The notes: a model not told the origin generated them from the letters alone. A DNA stretch of 64,000 bases from CALZJC01 sp963781065 (GCA_963781065.1 CAWAET010000016.1:124001-188000), one strand, 5' to 3'. Positions 1 through 11,588 are shown, counted from the stretch's first letter. Made by a program: numbers and translations.

Positions 1-1165
1 CGGCCGGCGTCATCCGGTAGGGCGCCTGCGGGCAGCCGCTGCCGACCATGATCTCGACCGGCGCCGAGGAGGCCAGCTTGCCGCCGTCGTCCCGCGCCCG
101 CGCCTTCAAGGTGTAGCAGCCGGCGGCGACGCTCGGCACCGTCAGCTCGTAGGGCGGCGTCGTGTCCTCGCCGAGGACGGCGTTGTCCTGCAGGAACTGG
201 ACGAGCTGGACCGCGCCGTCGTCGGTGGCGCTGACGGTGATCGTCAGATCGTCGCCGGGGGTGATCGACGTCGTCGGCCGTCGGGCTGGTGATCTCCACC
301 ACCGGCGGGTCGTTGGGCACCTGGTAGACCCGCACGTAGTCGATGACGTACTCCTGCGGGAAGACCGTGGTGCCGTCCGGCGGGCCGGGCAGGTTGCCGC
401 CGACGGCCAGGTTCAGCAGCAGGTGGAAGTCGACGTCGAAGGGCGCCGGGAAGGGGCCGCCGGTCGAGAACCAGCTGTCGCGGCTGGCGAACAGGATGCC
501 GTCGACGTACCAGCGGATCTCGCCGAACTCCCACTCCATGGCGAAGACGTGGAAGTCGTCGTTGAAGGTGCCGCTGGGCAGGAAGTAGTCGGTGCGAGGA
601 GAAGATGTTGCCGGGGAAGGACGCGCCGTAGTGGATGGTGCCGAAGATGCGATTCGGGTCGCTGCCGATGTACTCGACGATGTCGATCTCGCCGCTGGCC
701 GCCCAGGGGCCGTAGATCGAAGTGTCGGACGACAGCATCCAGAACGCCGGCCAGAAGCCCTGGCCGATCGGCATCTTGGCGCGCATCTCCATGCGGCCGA
801 AGGTCCAGTCGCCCTTGTCCAGCGAGCGCATCCGCGCCGAGGTGTAGTCGAGGCCGCCCACCGACTCCTCCTTGGCGGTGATGGTCAGGAAGCCGCCCGA
901 GACCGTGGCGTTCTCGGCCTGGTAGTACTGCAGCTCGTTGTTGCCCCAGCCGCCGGGCAGGCCGACCTCGCTACCGTCGCCGAGCTGGAAGGTCCACCTG
1001 GAGAGGTCGACCGCGGTGCCGTCGAAATTGTCCTCCCAGACCAGGACACAGCCGGGCAGGTCGGCGCACTGGGCCGACTGCCGGCTGGGCCGCCCCAATC
1101 ATGAACGTCGAAACGACGAGGATCGACACAGCGGCGATAGCGAGACGGGGGCGGTCGCGGCGCAT
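1..1165 (-). CDS. Secreted GH16 beta-glucanase with C-terminal Ig-like domain; frameshifted, cut by window edge
   Basis: Glycoside hydrolase family 16 enzyme (laminarinase/beta-glucanase type), expected to cut beta-1,3- or mixed-linkage glucans outside the cytoplasm. The ATG at 1165 follows AAGGAG at good spacing and opens a signal peptide of about 29 residues. The catalytic signature GEIDIVEY is present, as are the family motifs WEDNFDG and WPAFWML. Three one-base insertions break the frame: near 1084 (just after the signal peptide), near 596 (after GNIFSS) and near 286. With these removed the protein reads through the jelly-roll domain into VVEITSP and an Ig-like domain that runs off the left edge. 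The insertions are more likely sequence error than decay, because each flanking segment is well conserved. Substrate is inferred from family only. Confidence 0.82.
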
Positions 1166-1435
1166 TGGAGATCTCCTTCAGAGCGCCCGAGCGCTTCGGA
1201 CAACCAGGTCCGAGCCCGGGCGTTGGGGTGGCTGATTGAGGGATAAACCGATTTACTCTGGCGGATTTTCCAGATTCCGGCGGCAGATGTCAAATCGAAC
1301 GATGTCGATGCATCTCTCGCGGAACGCCGCGCCCGGCCCGCCGCCAGCGGACCCGGTAGCGCCGCCTGGAGGGCGCCCCCTGGCCTGGGCTAGCAGCCCG
1401 TGCCGGAGCTCCGCGGCACCGCCACCGCGCCGGTC

Positions 1436-4400
1436 TTATTCCGCTCGGGTCTCTGCCGGACCGGTCTCCTCGATTGCCTCGCCCGCGGTGGCAACGAGCA
1501 ACCGGCCGGTCTCGCGCTCGAAAAGCGCCAGCCGCGATCGTCCCGCCGCCACCGGCAACTCGTAGCGCCGGCCCTCGAGGGTCAACGCGCGCCGCGCATC
1601 GACCGCGGTCTCGTTGACGACGACCGCCAGGACGGAGCGCGGCGCGACCAGCAGACGCGCCGCGACGGCGCTGTCCGAGGGCTGCGTCTCGACTCCCGCG
1701 GCCGCCAGCGCGGCTTCGAGCAGCGCCGTCAGGGGCTCCGTCCTCGCGAGCAAACTCGAGCGGCAGGGGCTCGTGCCAGACGTTGCCGTCCAGTGACGCG
1801 AGGCCCGGATCCGAGTTGCGCTTCAACTGCTCGCGCAGGTCGCGGTCGAAGGTGGCCCAGCCGTCTCCTGCCGCGGACCAGTTGGTCGGCTCGCGCAGGC
1901 TCACCGGTCGCCCGAGATCGACGATGCCGAGCCGATCCAGGGGCTCGGAGAGCTCGCCGTAGGGGTTGCCCGAGACGGCGCCGGTGACCAGTATCTTGGC
2001 GCCGCCGCGAGAGGCCTCGAGCAGCGCCGCCGCGGCGCTGTCCTCCAGCACCAGCGGCGAGGGCACCAGGATGAGCTTCGCGTGCCGCAGCCGCTCGGCG
2101 GTCAGGCGCAGTTCGGACAGCGCCGTCGGCACGACGCCGAAGCGCTCGGCCAGCACCCGGACCATCCGCTTGAAGCCCTCCGCCCCGCCGGGACGGTTCA
2201 TCAGCAGCCGCGAGTGCGGGATCACCGCCACCACCGGATCGGGCTCGAAGTCGTCCAGCCAGGGCGCCGCGGCAGCGAAGAACTTCGCGAGCTCCGGCAC
2301 CACCGCCAGCTCCGGCTTGGCCGTCCCGTCCGGGCGGAAGAAGCCGATCACCGACTCGTTGTCGATCGGCTGGTAGGGGTTGATGTTCCAGGCCCACTGG
2401 ATGACGCCGGCGGCGCGGGCGGCGAAGGCGTAGGCGTACTTGGTCTCCAGCACCCGCGCCGCCAGCTCCGGCGACCGCCAGGGCCAGCCGTCGAGGTCCT
2501 CGAGCCGCATCAGCCCGGTCTCCTGGAACAGGTTGGGCTTCTCCGGCACCTTGGCCATGACGCCGCTGGCCAGCAGGTCGTCGTTGCGCCACCAGGGGTG
2601 GAGACCGGTGTAGTCGACCGCCTCGGCGTGCAGCTGCTGCGACGAGCGGTCGAAGGTGCCGCCCTCGTCCTGGCCCAGGGTGACCAGCACGTCGCCGCCG
2701 GCGTCGCGCAGGGCTCCTCGCAGGGTGCGGGCCCAGGCGGTGACGACGTCCTGCGAGAAGAGGGCGAAGTCGCGCACCTTGCGCGGCCGGCGCCGGTCGC
2801 GGATCGACGAGTACCACTGCTCGTCCGCCCGCGGCAGCGCCAGCAGGTTCTTCTCCGGGTCCTGCCAGCGGTCGCGCAGCAGCGCCTCGTCGTCGCCGTG
2901 CCGGGCGCGCACCCACTCCCGCCAGGCGCGCGCCTCGTGCTCGTCGCCGATCGGCCGGTTCGACCACAGGCCCTCGGGCGGCGCGTACGACGGCTCGTTG
3001 ATCAGGTCCCAGTGCACCCAGTGGACGCCGCGGTAGCGCCGGGCCACCAGGGTCAAAAGCTCGCGCTGCCCCTCGTGGGCGCGCGGGTCGAGGTAGGGAT
3101 TGGCGCCGCCGTAGGCCGGCGGCAGGAAGGCGAAGAAGGTGAAGTTGACGACGATGCCGTGGTTGGCGGCGCTCAGCACGTAGGCGTCGAGGGCGCGCAG
3201 AAAGCCCTCGTCGACGGCCCCGGGGTTGAGCATCGCCCGCGACCAGCCGGTCCACAGGCCGGTACGGACGAAGTTGATCCCCAGCGCCGCCATCCGCGCG
3301 AAGTCGCGATCCCAGACGTGCGGGTCGGGCTCGAAGAGGAACTTGCGGTGCACGTCCGAGGCCATGTAGGTGGTGCCGATCACCGGCAGGACCGCGCCGC
3401 CGCGGCGCAGCCAGTCGCGCGACACCGTCACCGGCGGCGCCGCGGCGAGAAGCTCCGCATCGCGGACCCAGAAGCCGGTGGTCGCCGGACGCGGCGCCCA
3501 GGGCACCGCGGGCACCGTCACCTCGACGCGATAGAGGCCCGGGGGCAGGGGCTCTTCTGTCTCGACCCGCGCCACGCCGTGGCGCGACTCCGGCTGGCCG
3601 ATGAGCTCGATCTCGTCGCGAAAGACCTCGCTCCCGGCGCCGTCTCGCACCACGACCGCGGCGCGGTCGGGCGCCGTCTCGCCGGCGCGCGCCAGGGGCC
3701 GGCGCAGTGCGACCCGCACCAGCGGCACCTCGCCCGGCTCGACGCTGGCGTGGACCGGTCCGGCATCGAGCTCCGCCGCGCCGTCCAGCGCGCGCTCGAT
3801 CAGCGCGCGAATCGTGGCCGCATCGAGCGTCGCGTCGGAGGGGGCCAGCACCCAGCGGGCGCCGGCTTCGTCGCCGCGCAGACGGTCGATCTCCAGCAGG
3901 GGGCAGGCGCGCGGGATCCCCTGCTCGTCGACCACGTGGACCAGCGGGCGCAGCACGCCGTCGCGATACCCCTCCGAGCCGTGCTCGCCCGGCAGGTCCT
4001 TGCGGGTCGCCAGGCGGACCGTCAGCTCGTACACGGTGTCGGCCGCGGGCAGGCCGCCGGTCCAGCCGCCGGCGGCCGCGGCGACTTCCCGCAGCGGGCC
4101 GAGGCGCTGCTCGGCGGTGGCGCGCGACCACACCTCGGCCGGGCCGAGCAGGAACTCGTGGGCGAAGGTGGGCTGGCGCACGCCCAGCTCGAAGCCGCCG
4201 TCGACCTCGCGCACCGGCTGGTGGAACGGCGCCCCGCCCAGCACCACCAGCCCGCCGCCCCGCTTGACGAAGGCACGGATCACCGCCCAGGCGTCGAGCG
4301 GAAAGGCGCTGCCATAGGGCAGGACGAGCACGTCGTAGCGGCGCAGCCGCAAGTCGCGCTCGAGCGCCGCCACCGATCCCAGGACGTCGACCGGCAACCC

Positions 4401-4610
4401 AGCCACGGCGCGGTCGAGGGTCGCCGGGTCGATCGCCGGCGCGTCGATCGTGGGAAAGCCGGGCGCCCGGAAAAGAGCCGCCCGCGCCGGCCGCATCGGG
4501 TCGCGGGCGTCGAGCTCGAGATCGGGCTGCGCGCGCGCGGCCGACGCGGCGAAGGCCGCGGCGGCCACCAGCAACAACAGGGTCGTTCTCCACTGCGTCT
4601 TGGCTCGCAT
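1436..4610 (-). CDS. Exported GH5/GH42-like glycoside hydrolase, one frameshift near the C terminus
   Basis: Large exported glycosidase of about 1,058 residues after frame correction. The start at 4610 has a strong AGGAGGTG site, then a signal peptide ending near ASAARA. Residues about 60-110 look like a GATase/ThuA-like segment (VLVLPYG, GGGLVVLGG). A beta-sandwich region (about 270-370) follows, then a TIM barrel. Likely acid/base is E539 in LINEPSY and likely nucleophile is E697 in FQETGL, the clan A arrangement. A late GATase-like region (about 790-900) resembles the trimerisation domain of GH42 enzymes. One extra base near 1745 shifts the last about 105 residues into another frame that ends at 1436. 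Lies in the same direction as the upstream GH16 and transporter genes. Exact substrate is unknown; beta-galactoside or beta-mannoside are possible. Confidence 0.75.
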
Positions 4611-4650
4611 CCGTCTCCACCTCCTCGAGTCGTCGCCCGCGGCCCGGGTA

Positions 4651-4671
4651 GCGCCGGCATCATGCCGGCGC
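4651..4671. repeat. Perfect 10-bp-arm palindrome between genes
   Basis: GCGCCGGCAT, one central C, then the exact reverse complement. It sits in the 88-base gap between the stop of the small membrane gene (4699) and the start of the glycosidase gene (4610). No T-run follows on either strand, so it is not a classical intrinsic terminator. It could be a REP-like dispersed repeat or a transcript-end stabiliser. Confidence 0.6.
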
Positions 4672-4698
4672 CCCGCCGCGGCCCTCTCGTCCGGCCGG

Positions 4699-5130
4699 TC
4701 AGTGACCGGCGTGCGAGAAATGCCGGTACAGCCCGGCGGTTATCCAGGTCGCCAGGAGAAAGATCGCCGCCGGCATGAAGATGCCGACCAGCGGCCAGCG
4801 GGCGCCCGCTCCCGGCCTCGCCGGCGGGACCGCGGTCGCCGGCCCCGCTTCGATCGCCGGCGCGGCCTCGATCGCCGGCGCGGCCGCCGGTTCGGACACG
4901 GCCGCCACCGCCTCGCCCGCCGGCGCCCCGGCCAGGGAGGCCACGACGAGGATGCCGCCGACCACGCCGACGACGATCAGCGCCACCACCGCCCAGGCCG
5001 CCGGCGTCATCACCCTGTCGGCCTTGACGATCCGGCGGCGGTAGTTGACGTAGGCGAGAAACAGCCCCAGGGCGCTGACGCCGTAGGCCATCGCCATGCC
5101 GAGGATCTTGCCGATCGCGTCGTCGATCAT
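4699..5130 (-). CDS. Small membrane protein coupled to the sodium/solute symporter
   Basis: Protein of 143 residues with hydrophobic segments at about 8-26 and 43-66, an Ala/Pro/Glu-rich linker with repeated AIEA units (about 80-110), and a last helix near 118-138. Its ATG overlaps the TGA of the upstream symporter gene (ATGA, 5127-5130), so translation is probably coupled. I do not recognise the family. Context suggests an accessory subunit or a helper for the transporter. The linker is encoded by short near-identical GC-rich repeats (4855-4885), which may vary in number. Confidence 0.7.
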   Translation of the reverse strand: MIDDAIGKILGMAMAYGVSALGLFLAYVNYRRRIVKADRVMTPAAWAVVALIVVGVVGGILVVASLAGAPAGEAVAAVSEPAAAPAIEAAPAIEAGPATAVPPARPGAGARWPLVGIFMPAAIFLLATWITAGLYRHFSHAGH

Positions 5131-7029
5131 GCGTGCGGTCCCTCCCAGCGGGTGTTGCGGTTCATCTGCTCGAGGTAGCCCTCCTGGGCGTGCTCGAAGG
5201 CCACCGACATCGCCTTGAGCTTGGGGTCGATGATGCGGAACATCGCCCAGGCGCAGACGATGCTGACCGCCAGGCAGACGAAACCCCAGGTCTCGAACAG
5301 CAGCGTCCCGGCCACGCCCACCGCCACCAGGATGTAGCAGGCGGCCGACAGCGCCGCCGCCACGACGTCGTGCGCCGTCCACATGTCGGCCTCCTCCGGC
5401 GTCCAGTCGCGCTGCAACAGCCCGTGCGCCCGATGGCTCTCGGTGGCGGGCACCAGGCCGCGCCGGATCGCCTCGCGCTTGACCGGCCCCCAGAACCCCG
5501 CCGGCCGCGCCTGGACGTAGTAGCGCACCAGGTGATCCATGTCGTCGGGCTTGGTGAGAAAGCAGACCGGCACGTAGACCAGCGCGACGAGGACGGCCAG
5601 CAGCCAGAAGTTGGCCCAGTCGGGCAGCTGCGGCAGCACCCCCAGCGCGGGCAGCACGAAGACCACCAGCCAGCTCATCGCCAGGTTGGCGATCCAGCTG
5701 GCGAGATAGGCCCAGGAGTTGAACCGCCACCACAGGACCTGGAGGATCGACGGCACCCAGATCCCCGCCGCCTGCAGCCAGAGGGCGAAGATCAGCCAGG
5801 CGGTGATCGAGCTCCATCGACAGGCCGAGCACGAAGCTGCCGACCAGCAGCAGCAGGGTCGAGATCCGCCCCACCTGCACCAGCCTCTTCTGATCGGCCT
5901 TCGGGTTGACGTAGTGGTGGTAGAGGTCGCGGGTGGCGTAGAGCGCGCCCAGGTTGAGGTGGGTCGAGATGGTCGACAGGTGGATGGCGATGATGGCGGC
6001 GAAGAGCATGCCGATCAGCCCCGCCGGCAGGTAGTCGAAACCGAGGCGGAACCAGCCGAACTCGTACTCGGCCTGGCGAGCCGATGTCGGGAAAGAGGAC
6101 GAAGAAGGCGAGGATCGAGACGGCCCAGAACGAGTTGCGGAAGATCGCCGCCAGCCCCCCGGCCCAGATCGAGTAGGCGGCGTCGCGCACCGAGCGGGCG
6201 CTCTGGATGCGCTGCGCCTCCGGGTACCAGTCGATGAAGTTGCCCATGCCCAGGCCGCCGAAGATCGCCATCACCAGCAGGGTGATCAGGTCCAGGGCGT
6301 AGAACTTGTCGCCGTCGAGGCCCCAGAAGGCGTCGAAGTGGAACGGGTCGAGCCGCCAGCCCTGGCCCAGCTCGGCCATGCGCTCGACGATCGCCGGTGG
6401 GTCCCCCCGGCCTCGTAGATCCCCCAAAGCGACACCAGGGTGATGACCGCGAAGCTGATCAGCCCCTGCTGGAAGTCGGCCATCACCACGCCCCAGTAGC
6501 CGGCGCTCAGCACGTAGATGGCACAGATCGAGGTGAACAGCACGACGCCGATCCACGGCTGCCAGCCGAACAGGTAGACGCAGACCTTGCCCATGGCCGC
6601 CGACACCCAGGCGACGACGAACATGTTCATGAAAGTCTGCCAGCCGGCCAGCCAGCCGCGCAGCAGCTCGGCCCCGAGCCCCGAGTAGCGCAGGTTCTGC
6701 CACTCGGCCTGGCTCATCGCCAGCGAGCGCCGGAAGATGCGCGTCGAGACAAAGGGCGAGATGGCGCACCAGGCGCTGAAGAACGGGTACCAGATGCCCC
6801 GCATGCCCCAGCGGTAGATGGTCCCGGTGATCCACATCGGGGTGTCGGTGGCGGTGTGGGTGGCGTAGACCGAAGTGGCGGGCAGCCACCACGGCAGACC
6901 GCGGCCGGCGAGGAAGAAGTCGGCCTCGCTGCGCTTGCCGAGGCGGTAGAAGATCACCCCGCACAGCACCATCAGACCGATGAACAGACCTACCCAGATC
7001 CAGTCCAGCGCAACGAATTCGACCTGCAT
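5127..7029 (-). CDS. Sodium:solute symporter (SSS/SGLT-like), broken by three frameshifts
   Basis: Na+-coupled transporter of the SSS family, about 634 residues after correction, with many hydrophobic helices. The start is the ATG at 7029 (MQVEFVALDW). Conserved stretches such as FFLAGRGLPWW (helix 1 region) and FGGLGMGNFIDWYPEAQR support the call. The frame changes near 6402 (one missing base beside a six-G run), near 6079 (one extra base) and near 5816 (one extra base). The pieces join smoothly and end at 5127. It is divergent from glucokinase and close to hexosaminidase and glycosidases, so a sugar or amino sugar is the likely substrate; that is inference. Confidence 0.8.
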
Positions 7030-7178
7030 GGGCGGGAGAATAACCCCGCCCGGCGCTGCCGCCAAACCGCCGCGCGGGATCCCGCGATTCGCCGTGTGCG
7101 ATGATCCACGGCGGCACCGCCCCGGCTCCAAGGTGGTGCCGCCCCCGAGGCATCGGCTGCCGCTTCGCGCTCCCGCCC

Positions 7179-8135
7179 ATGAACGCCAAGGCTCGCCATC
7201 CCACCCTGGTCGCCGACATCGGCGGCACCCACGTGCGCTTCGGGCTGGAGACACCGGCCGGCATCGAGAGTGCCATCACCCTGCGCTGTGCCGATTACGC
7301 CACACTGACCGAGGCCGCCCGGGCCTTCCTCGCGCAGAGCGCCGGTCCCCGGCCGCGGCGGGCCGCCTTCGCCGTCGCCGGGCCGGTGCAGGGCGACACC
7401 GTGCGGATGACCAACCACGTCTGGGCCTTCTCGATCGAGGGCGTGCGCCAGGAGCTCGGGCTGGACCGCCTGGAGGTGCTCAACGACTTCGCCGCCCTGG
7501 CCCTGGCCCTGCCGGCGCTGGCCGGCGACGACCTGACCGAGATCAAGGCGGGCACCGTGGCGGAGCACGCGCCGAAGGCGGTTCTCGGCCCCGGCACGGG
7601 ACTCGGGGTGGCCGCCCTGGTGCGGGCCGGGCAGAGCTGGACGGCCCTGACCACTGAAGGCGGCCACCGCGATCTGGCGGCGCAGAGCGAGCGCGAGTGG
7701 CAGATCGTGCGCCAGCTGCGCGAGCGCTTCGAGCACGTCTCGGTCGAGCGGGCGCTCTCCGGTCCCGGGCTGGTCAACCTGTACGAGGCCATCTCGCGGC
7801 TGTCGGACACGGAGCCCCAGAGCCTGACGCCGGCAGCGGTCGTCGCCGGCGCCCGCGAAGGCTCCTCGCCCGCCTGCGTCGAGGCGACCCAGCTGTTCTC
7901 GAGCTGGCTGGGGGCGGTGGCCAGCGATCTCGCGATCACCCTCGGCGCCTTTGGCGGCGTCTATCTGGGCGGCGGCATCCTGCCCAAGATGGGGCCGGTG
8001 TTCGACGCCGACCGCTTCCGCGAGCGCTTCCTCGCCAAGGGCCGATTCCGCGACTATCTGCGCCCGATCCCCGTCTACCTCATCACTCTGCCGCAGGCCA
8101 CGTTGGTGGGCGCCGCCCGGGCGCTCACGGACTAG
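7179..8135 (+). CDS. glk: Glucokinase
   Basis: ATP-dependent glucokinase (PF02685 type), 318 residues, phosphorylating cytoplasmic glucose to glucose 6-phosphate. Phosphate-1 motif VADIGGTHVRFG is at the N terminus. LNDFAALALALP carries the catalytic Asp, and GPGTGLGVAAL and TTEGGH are the usual nucleotide- and sugar-binding motifs. Start chosen at ATG 7179 because DIGGT then falls at the usual distance from the N terminus; an upstream ATG at 7101 would add 26 residues without similarity. It is divergent from the symporter and followed by the hexosaminidase, which fits uptake and phosphorylation of released sugars. Confidence 0.9.
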   Translation: MNAKARHPTLVADIGGTHVRFGLETPAGIESAITLRCADYATLTEAARAFLAQSAGPRPRRAAFAVAGPVQGDTVRMTNHVWAFSIEGVRQELGLDRLEVLNDFAALALALPALAGDDLTEIKAGTVAEHAPKAVLGPGTGLGVAALVRAGQSWTALTTEGGHRDLAAQSEREWQIVRQLRERFEHVSVERALSGPGLVNLYEAISRLSDTEPQSLTPAAVVAGAREGSSPACVEATQLFSSWLGAVASDLAITLGAFGGVYLGGGILPKMGPVFDADRFRERFLAKGRFRDYLRPIPVYLITLPQATLVGAARALTD

Positions 8136-8235
8136 GCCCGGCCCTACCCGCTCTCTACCGGCCAGCATAGCAACGAGAATCTGCGAAACTTGTCCCGGCC
8201 GGCGATCCTCGCGTAGCGCCGACGCGCCGGCCGTT

Positions 8236-8272
8236 CCCAGGCCGGCCAATCCCAGGCCGTCCAATCCCAGGG
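8236..8272. repeat. Short 15-bp tandem repeat before the hexosaminidase start
   Basis: Two copies of CCCAGGCCGKCCAAT (8236-8250 and 8251-8265) followed by a partial third (CCCAGGG), which merges into the GGGAG ribosome-binding site of the gene starting at 8281. It may have arisen by slippage and could affect translation initiation. Confidence 0.6.
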
Positions 8273-8280
8273 AGAAGCCC

Positions 8281-10966
8281 ATGAAACCGACTCCGTCATC
8301 CGATAACCCGAGCCCGGCCGCGACATCGCGCCGGCCCCGGTCGATCGCTGCCGCCGCCGTCCTGACGCTGGCAGCCGGACCGGCTCTGGCCGCCGGACTG
8401 GCAGCCGGCGCCGCCGACGGCCCCGCCACCGCGCCCGGCAGCGAACGGCTGGCGGTCCGCTTCGCGCTGATCGAGAACCAGCACCAGGGCAAGGCCGAGT
8501 TCCTGGCCGAGCTGGCCCTGATCAACCGCGGCTCCACGGCGCTGCCGGGCCAGGGCTGGGAGCTGTACTTCAACTTCGGCCGGCCGATGCGCAGCCCGGA
8601 GGCGGAGCCCGAGATCGTCCTCGACCAGGTCAACGGCGATCTCTGGCGGCTCCGCCCCACCGCCGGCTTCGCGCCGCTCGAGCCCGGGCAGGAGCGCCGC
8701 TTCGCCCTGCTGGGCCGCGGCGCGGTGACGCGGCGCTCGGATGCCCCGGCCGGGCCCTACCTGGTCACCGGCGACGGGCAGGCGCGGGCGATCGCCGACT
8801 ACACGGTCGCCCCGTTCCGCGACATCGAGCGGCTCAAGCGAGCGGCCGGCGACCGGGTGCCCGTGGCGACGCCGAGCGTCCTGTTCGAGCGCCACCGGGT
8901 TCTCGAAGCGCTGCCGCCGGACAGCGTCGGGCCGGTGGTGCCGACTCCGGTTCGGCTCGAGGCCGGCACCGGGCAGTTCGTGCTGGATGCGGCCGCGGGA
9001 ATCCACTTCGCGGCCGGGCTCGAGAGCGAGGCTCTTCTCCTGGCCGAGTACCTGGAGCCCTGGCTCGGACGTCGACCGGCCGTCATGGCTGCCGGTGCGG
9101 CCCCGTCCGGCGCCCTCTTCCTCGGCATCGGCCCGGTCACCGTCGACGGCACGCCCCGCCAGGCGGGCGACGAGGCCTATCGGCTCACCGCCGCCCCCGA
9201 CACCGGAGTCAAGATCGTCGGCACCGACCCGGCGGGCGTCTTCTACGGCATCCAGACCCTGCGCGCCCTGCTGCCGGTCGTCCCGCGGCCCGGCGCGGCC
9301 GCGGCGACGCTGCGGGAGGTCCGGATCGAGGATGCCCCGCGCTTCGGCTACCGCGGCCTGCATCTCGACGTGTCGCGCAACTTCCACCCGCGGCCGACCG
9401 TCGAGAAGCTGCTCGACCTGGCCGCCTTCTACAAGCTCAACCGCTTCCACTTCCACCTCACCGACGACGAGGGCTGGCGGCTGCCGGTGGCCTCCCTGCC
9501 CGGAGCTGACCGAGGTCGGCGGCCGCCGCGGCCACACCACCGACGAGAGCGACCGCCTGATCCCCTCCTTCGGCTCCGGCCCGGACCCCGACCCGGCGGT
9601 CTCGCACGGCAGCGGCGCCTACACGCGGGCCGACCTGGTCGCCATCCTGCGCCACGCCAACCAGCGCCACATCCGGGTCATCCCCGAGGTCGACGTGCCG
9701 GGGCACGCCCGCGCCGCGATCAAGGCGATGGCGGCGCGCCACGCCCGCATGCTGGCGGCGGGCCGGGAAGAGCAGGCTGAGGAGTTCCTGCTCGCCCACC
9801 CCGACGACACCTCGGAGTACCGCTCGGTTCAGGGCTGGGACGACAACGTGATCGACGTCTGCATGCCCTCGACCTACCGCTTCCTGGAGACCGTGGTCGA
9901 CGAGATCGTCGGTATCTGGGCCGAGGCCGAGGCGCCGCTCGAGGTGATCCACGTCGGCGGCGACGAGATCCCGGCGGGCGTGTGGGAAGGGTCACCGGCT
10001 TGCCAGCAGCTGCTCCGCGAAGATCCCGAGCTCAACGGCACCGACGACCTCTGGGACCGCTTTCTCCATCGCCTCGGCGACATCCTGGCGGAGCGCGGCC
10101 TGGCCACCGCCGGCTGGGAGGAGATCGGCCTCACCGCCGGCCCCCACGGCACCGCCAAAAAGCCCAGCAAGGAGTTCCTCGAGCGCGACTTCCGACTCTA
10201 CGTCTGGAACAACGTCTGGGGCTGGGGCGCCGAGGACATCGGCTACCAGCTGGCCAACACCGGCTACCGGGTGGTGCTGGCCAACGCCACCAACCTCTAC
10301 TTCGACCTGGCCTACGACAAGCACCCGGAGGAACCGGGGTACGCCTGGGCCGGCATGGTCGACACCCGCAAGGCGTGGGAGTTCGTGCCGCTCGACCTCT
10401 ACCAGAACGGCCGCGCCGACCTGATGGGCAATCCCCTCGATCCGGCGACCGCCTTCGCCGGCCGCGCCCGGCTCACCGCCGAGGGCCGCCAGCGGATCGA
10501 CGGCATCCAGGGCCAGCTCTGGGCCGAGAACTCCCTGGGCCAGGCGGTCCTCGAGTACCAGGCCTTCCCCAAGCTGCTCGGCCTGGCCGAGCGCGCCTGG
10601 GCGGCGCAACCCGCCTGGGCACAGATCGAGGATGTCGCCGCGCGCGACCGCCAGCAGGCCGCCGCCTGGAACGAGTTCGCCAACCGCCTCGGCCAGCGCG
10701 AGCTGCCGCGGCTCGACCGGCTCGCCGGCGGCGTCCTCTACCGCCTGCCGCCGCCGGGGGCGGTGATCCGCGACGGGGTGCTCGAGGCCAACAGCGCCTT
10801 CCCCGGGCTGGCGATCCGCTACACCACCGACGGCAGCGAGCCGACCGCCTCGTCGGCGCTCTACACCGGTCCGGTGGCGGTCGAAGGGGCCGTCAAGCTG
10901 GCCACCTTCGACGGCCGCGGGCGCGGCAGCCGCGTCGCCGAGGTCGGGGCGGCCGCGAGCCGCTAG
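8281..10966 (+). CDS. Beta-N-acetylhexosaminidase (GH20, chitobiase type), one frameshift
   Basis: Exported family 20 hexosaminidase, about 894 residues, releasing terminal GlcNAc from chitin oligomers or glycans by substrate-assisted catalysis. Signal peptide at the N terminus, then a CHB_HEX-type carbohydrate-binding domain (about 50-180), a GH20 N-terminal alpha/beta domain (about 220-350), the TIM barrel, and a C-terminal Ig-like chitobiase domain (RYTTDGSEPT). Catalytic pair D561-E562 in HVGGDEIPAG; FHFHLTDDEGWR is also typical. One extra base near 9500, in CTGCCCGGAG, breaks the frame between VASLP and ELTEVGG; removing it restores one protein. GGGAG lies before the ATG. Likely works with the symporter and glucokinase in amino-sugar use. 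Confidence 0.9.
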
Positions 10967-11105
10967 TCCGAGCTTCTGACCAGCTCTCGGCTGCGCCGAC
11001 GTAGGTACCTGAGGGGTCGCGGCAGACGCAGCTCGGGCAGCATCGCACCTCGACCGCAAGGCTCTCCAGCGCTACGATCGGCCCGCAACAGGGAGGAGCA
11101 CACTC

Positions 11106-11504
11106 ATGGAAACCACTCAGGCCGCACTGGCCACCACCACCGACCTGAGCTTCGAGCAGGCCGTAGAGCGCTGCCGCGAGTCGCTGGCCGCGGAGGGCTT
11201 CGGCGTCCTCACCGAGATCGACGTCCAGGCGACGCTCAAGAAGAAGCTCGACGTGGACACCGAGCCCTACGTGATCCTCGGCGCCTGCCATCCGCCGTCC
11301 GCCTATCGCGCCTTGACCGCCATGCCCGAGGTCGGCGTCCTGCTGCCCTGCAACGTCACCGTCTCGGTGGAGAACGGATCCACCGTGGTCCGGGCGATGA
11401 ACCCCGGTGCCGTCATGGGCATCCTCGACAACCCGGCGCTCGAGGAGGTCGGGGAAGAGGTCGGCGCGGCGCTCGAGCGAGTCGTCCGCTCGACCGAGAG
11501 CTGA
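11106..11504 (+). CDS. DUF302 domain protein
   Basis: Cytoplasmic protein of 132 residues that matches the DUF302 family over nearly its whole length (SFEQAVERCRESLAAEGFGVLTEID and LGACHPPSAYRAL regions). Members bind small ligands in a compact alpha/beta fold, but the reaction is not established. A strong GGGAGGAG site stands 9 bases before the ATG. It forms a single gene between the hexosaminidase and the amidohydrolase. Confidence 0.85.
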   Translation: METTQAALATTTDLSFEQAVERCRESLAAEGFGVLTEIDVQATLKKKLDVDTEPYVILGACHPPSAYRALTAMPEVGVLLPCNVTVSVENGSTVVRAMNPGAVMGILDNPALEEVGEEVGAALERVVRSTES

Positions 11505-11588
11505 CGCCGCGAGAAGCGGGCCGCCACGAGGCCCGGTATAACCTCCGGCAGCCGCCGCTCCGCGGCTCTATCCGGAGGACCGACCCCG

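Noticed and set aside
2082..4778. Very long plus-strand frame of 898 codons opposite the glycosidase gene
   Set aside because: A GC-rich antisense shadow: it lies opposite a conserved glycosidase gene, has no domain and is made mainly of Arg, Gly, Ala and Val.
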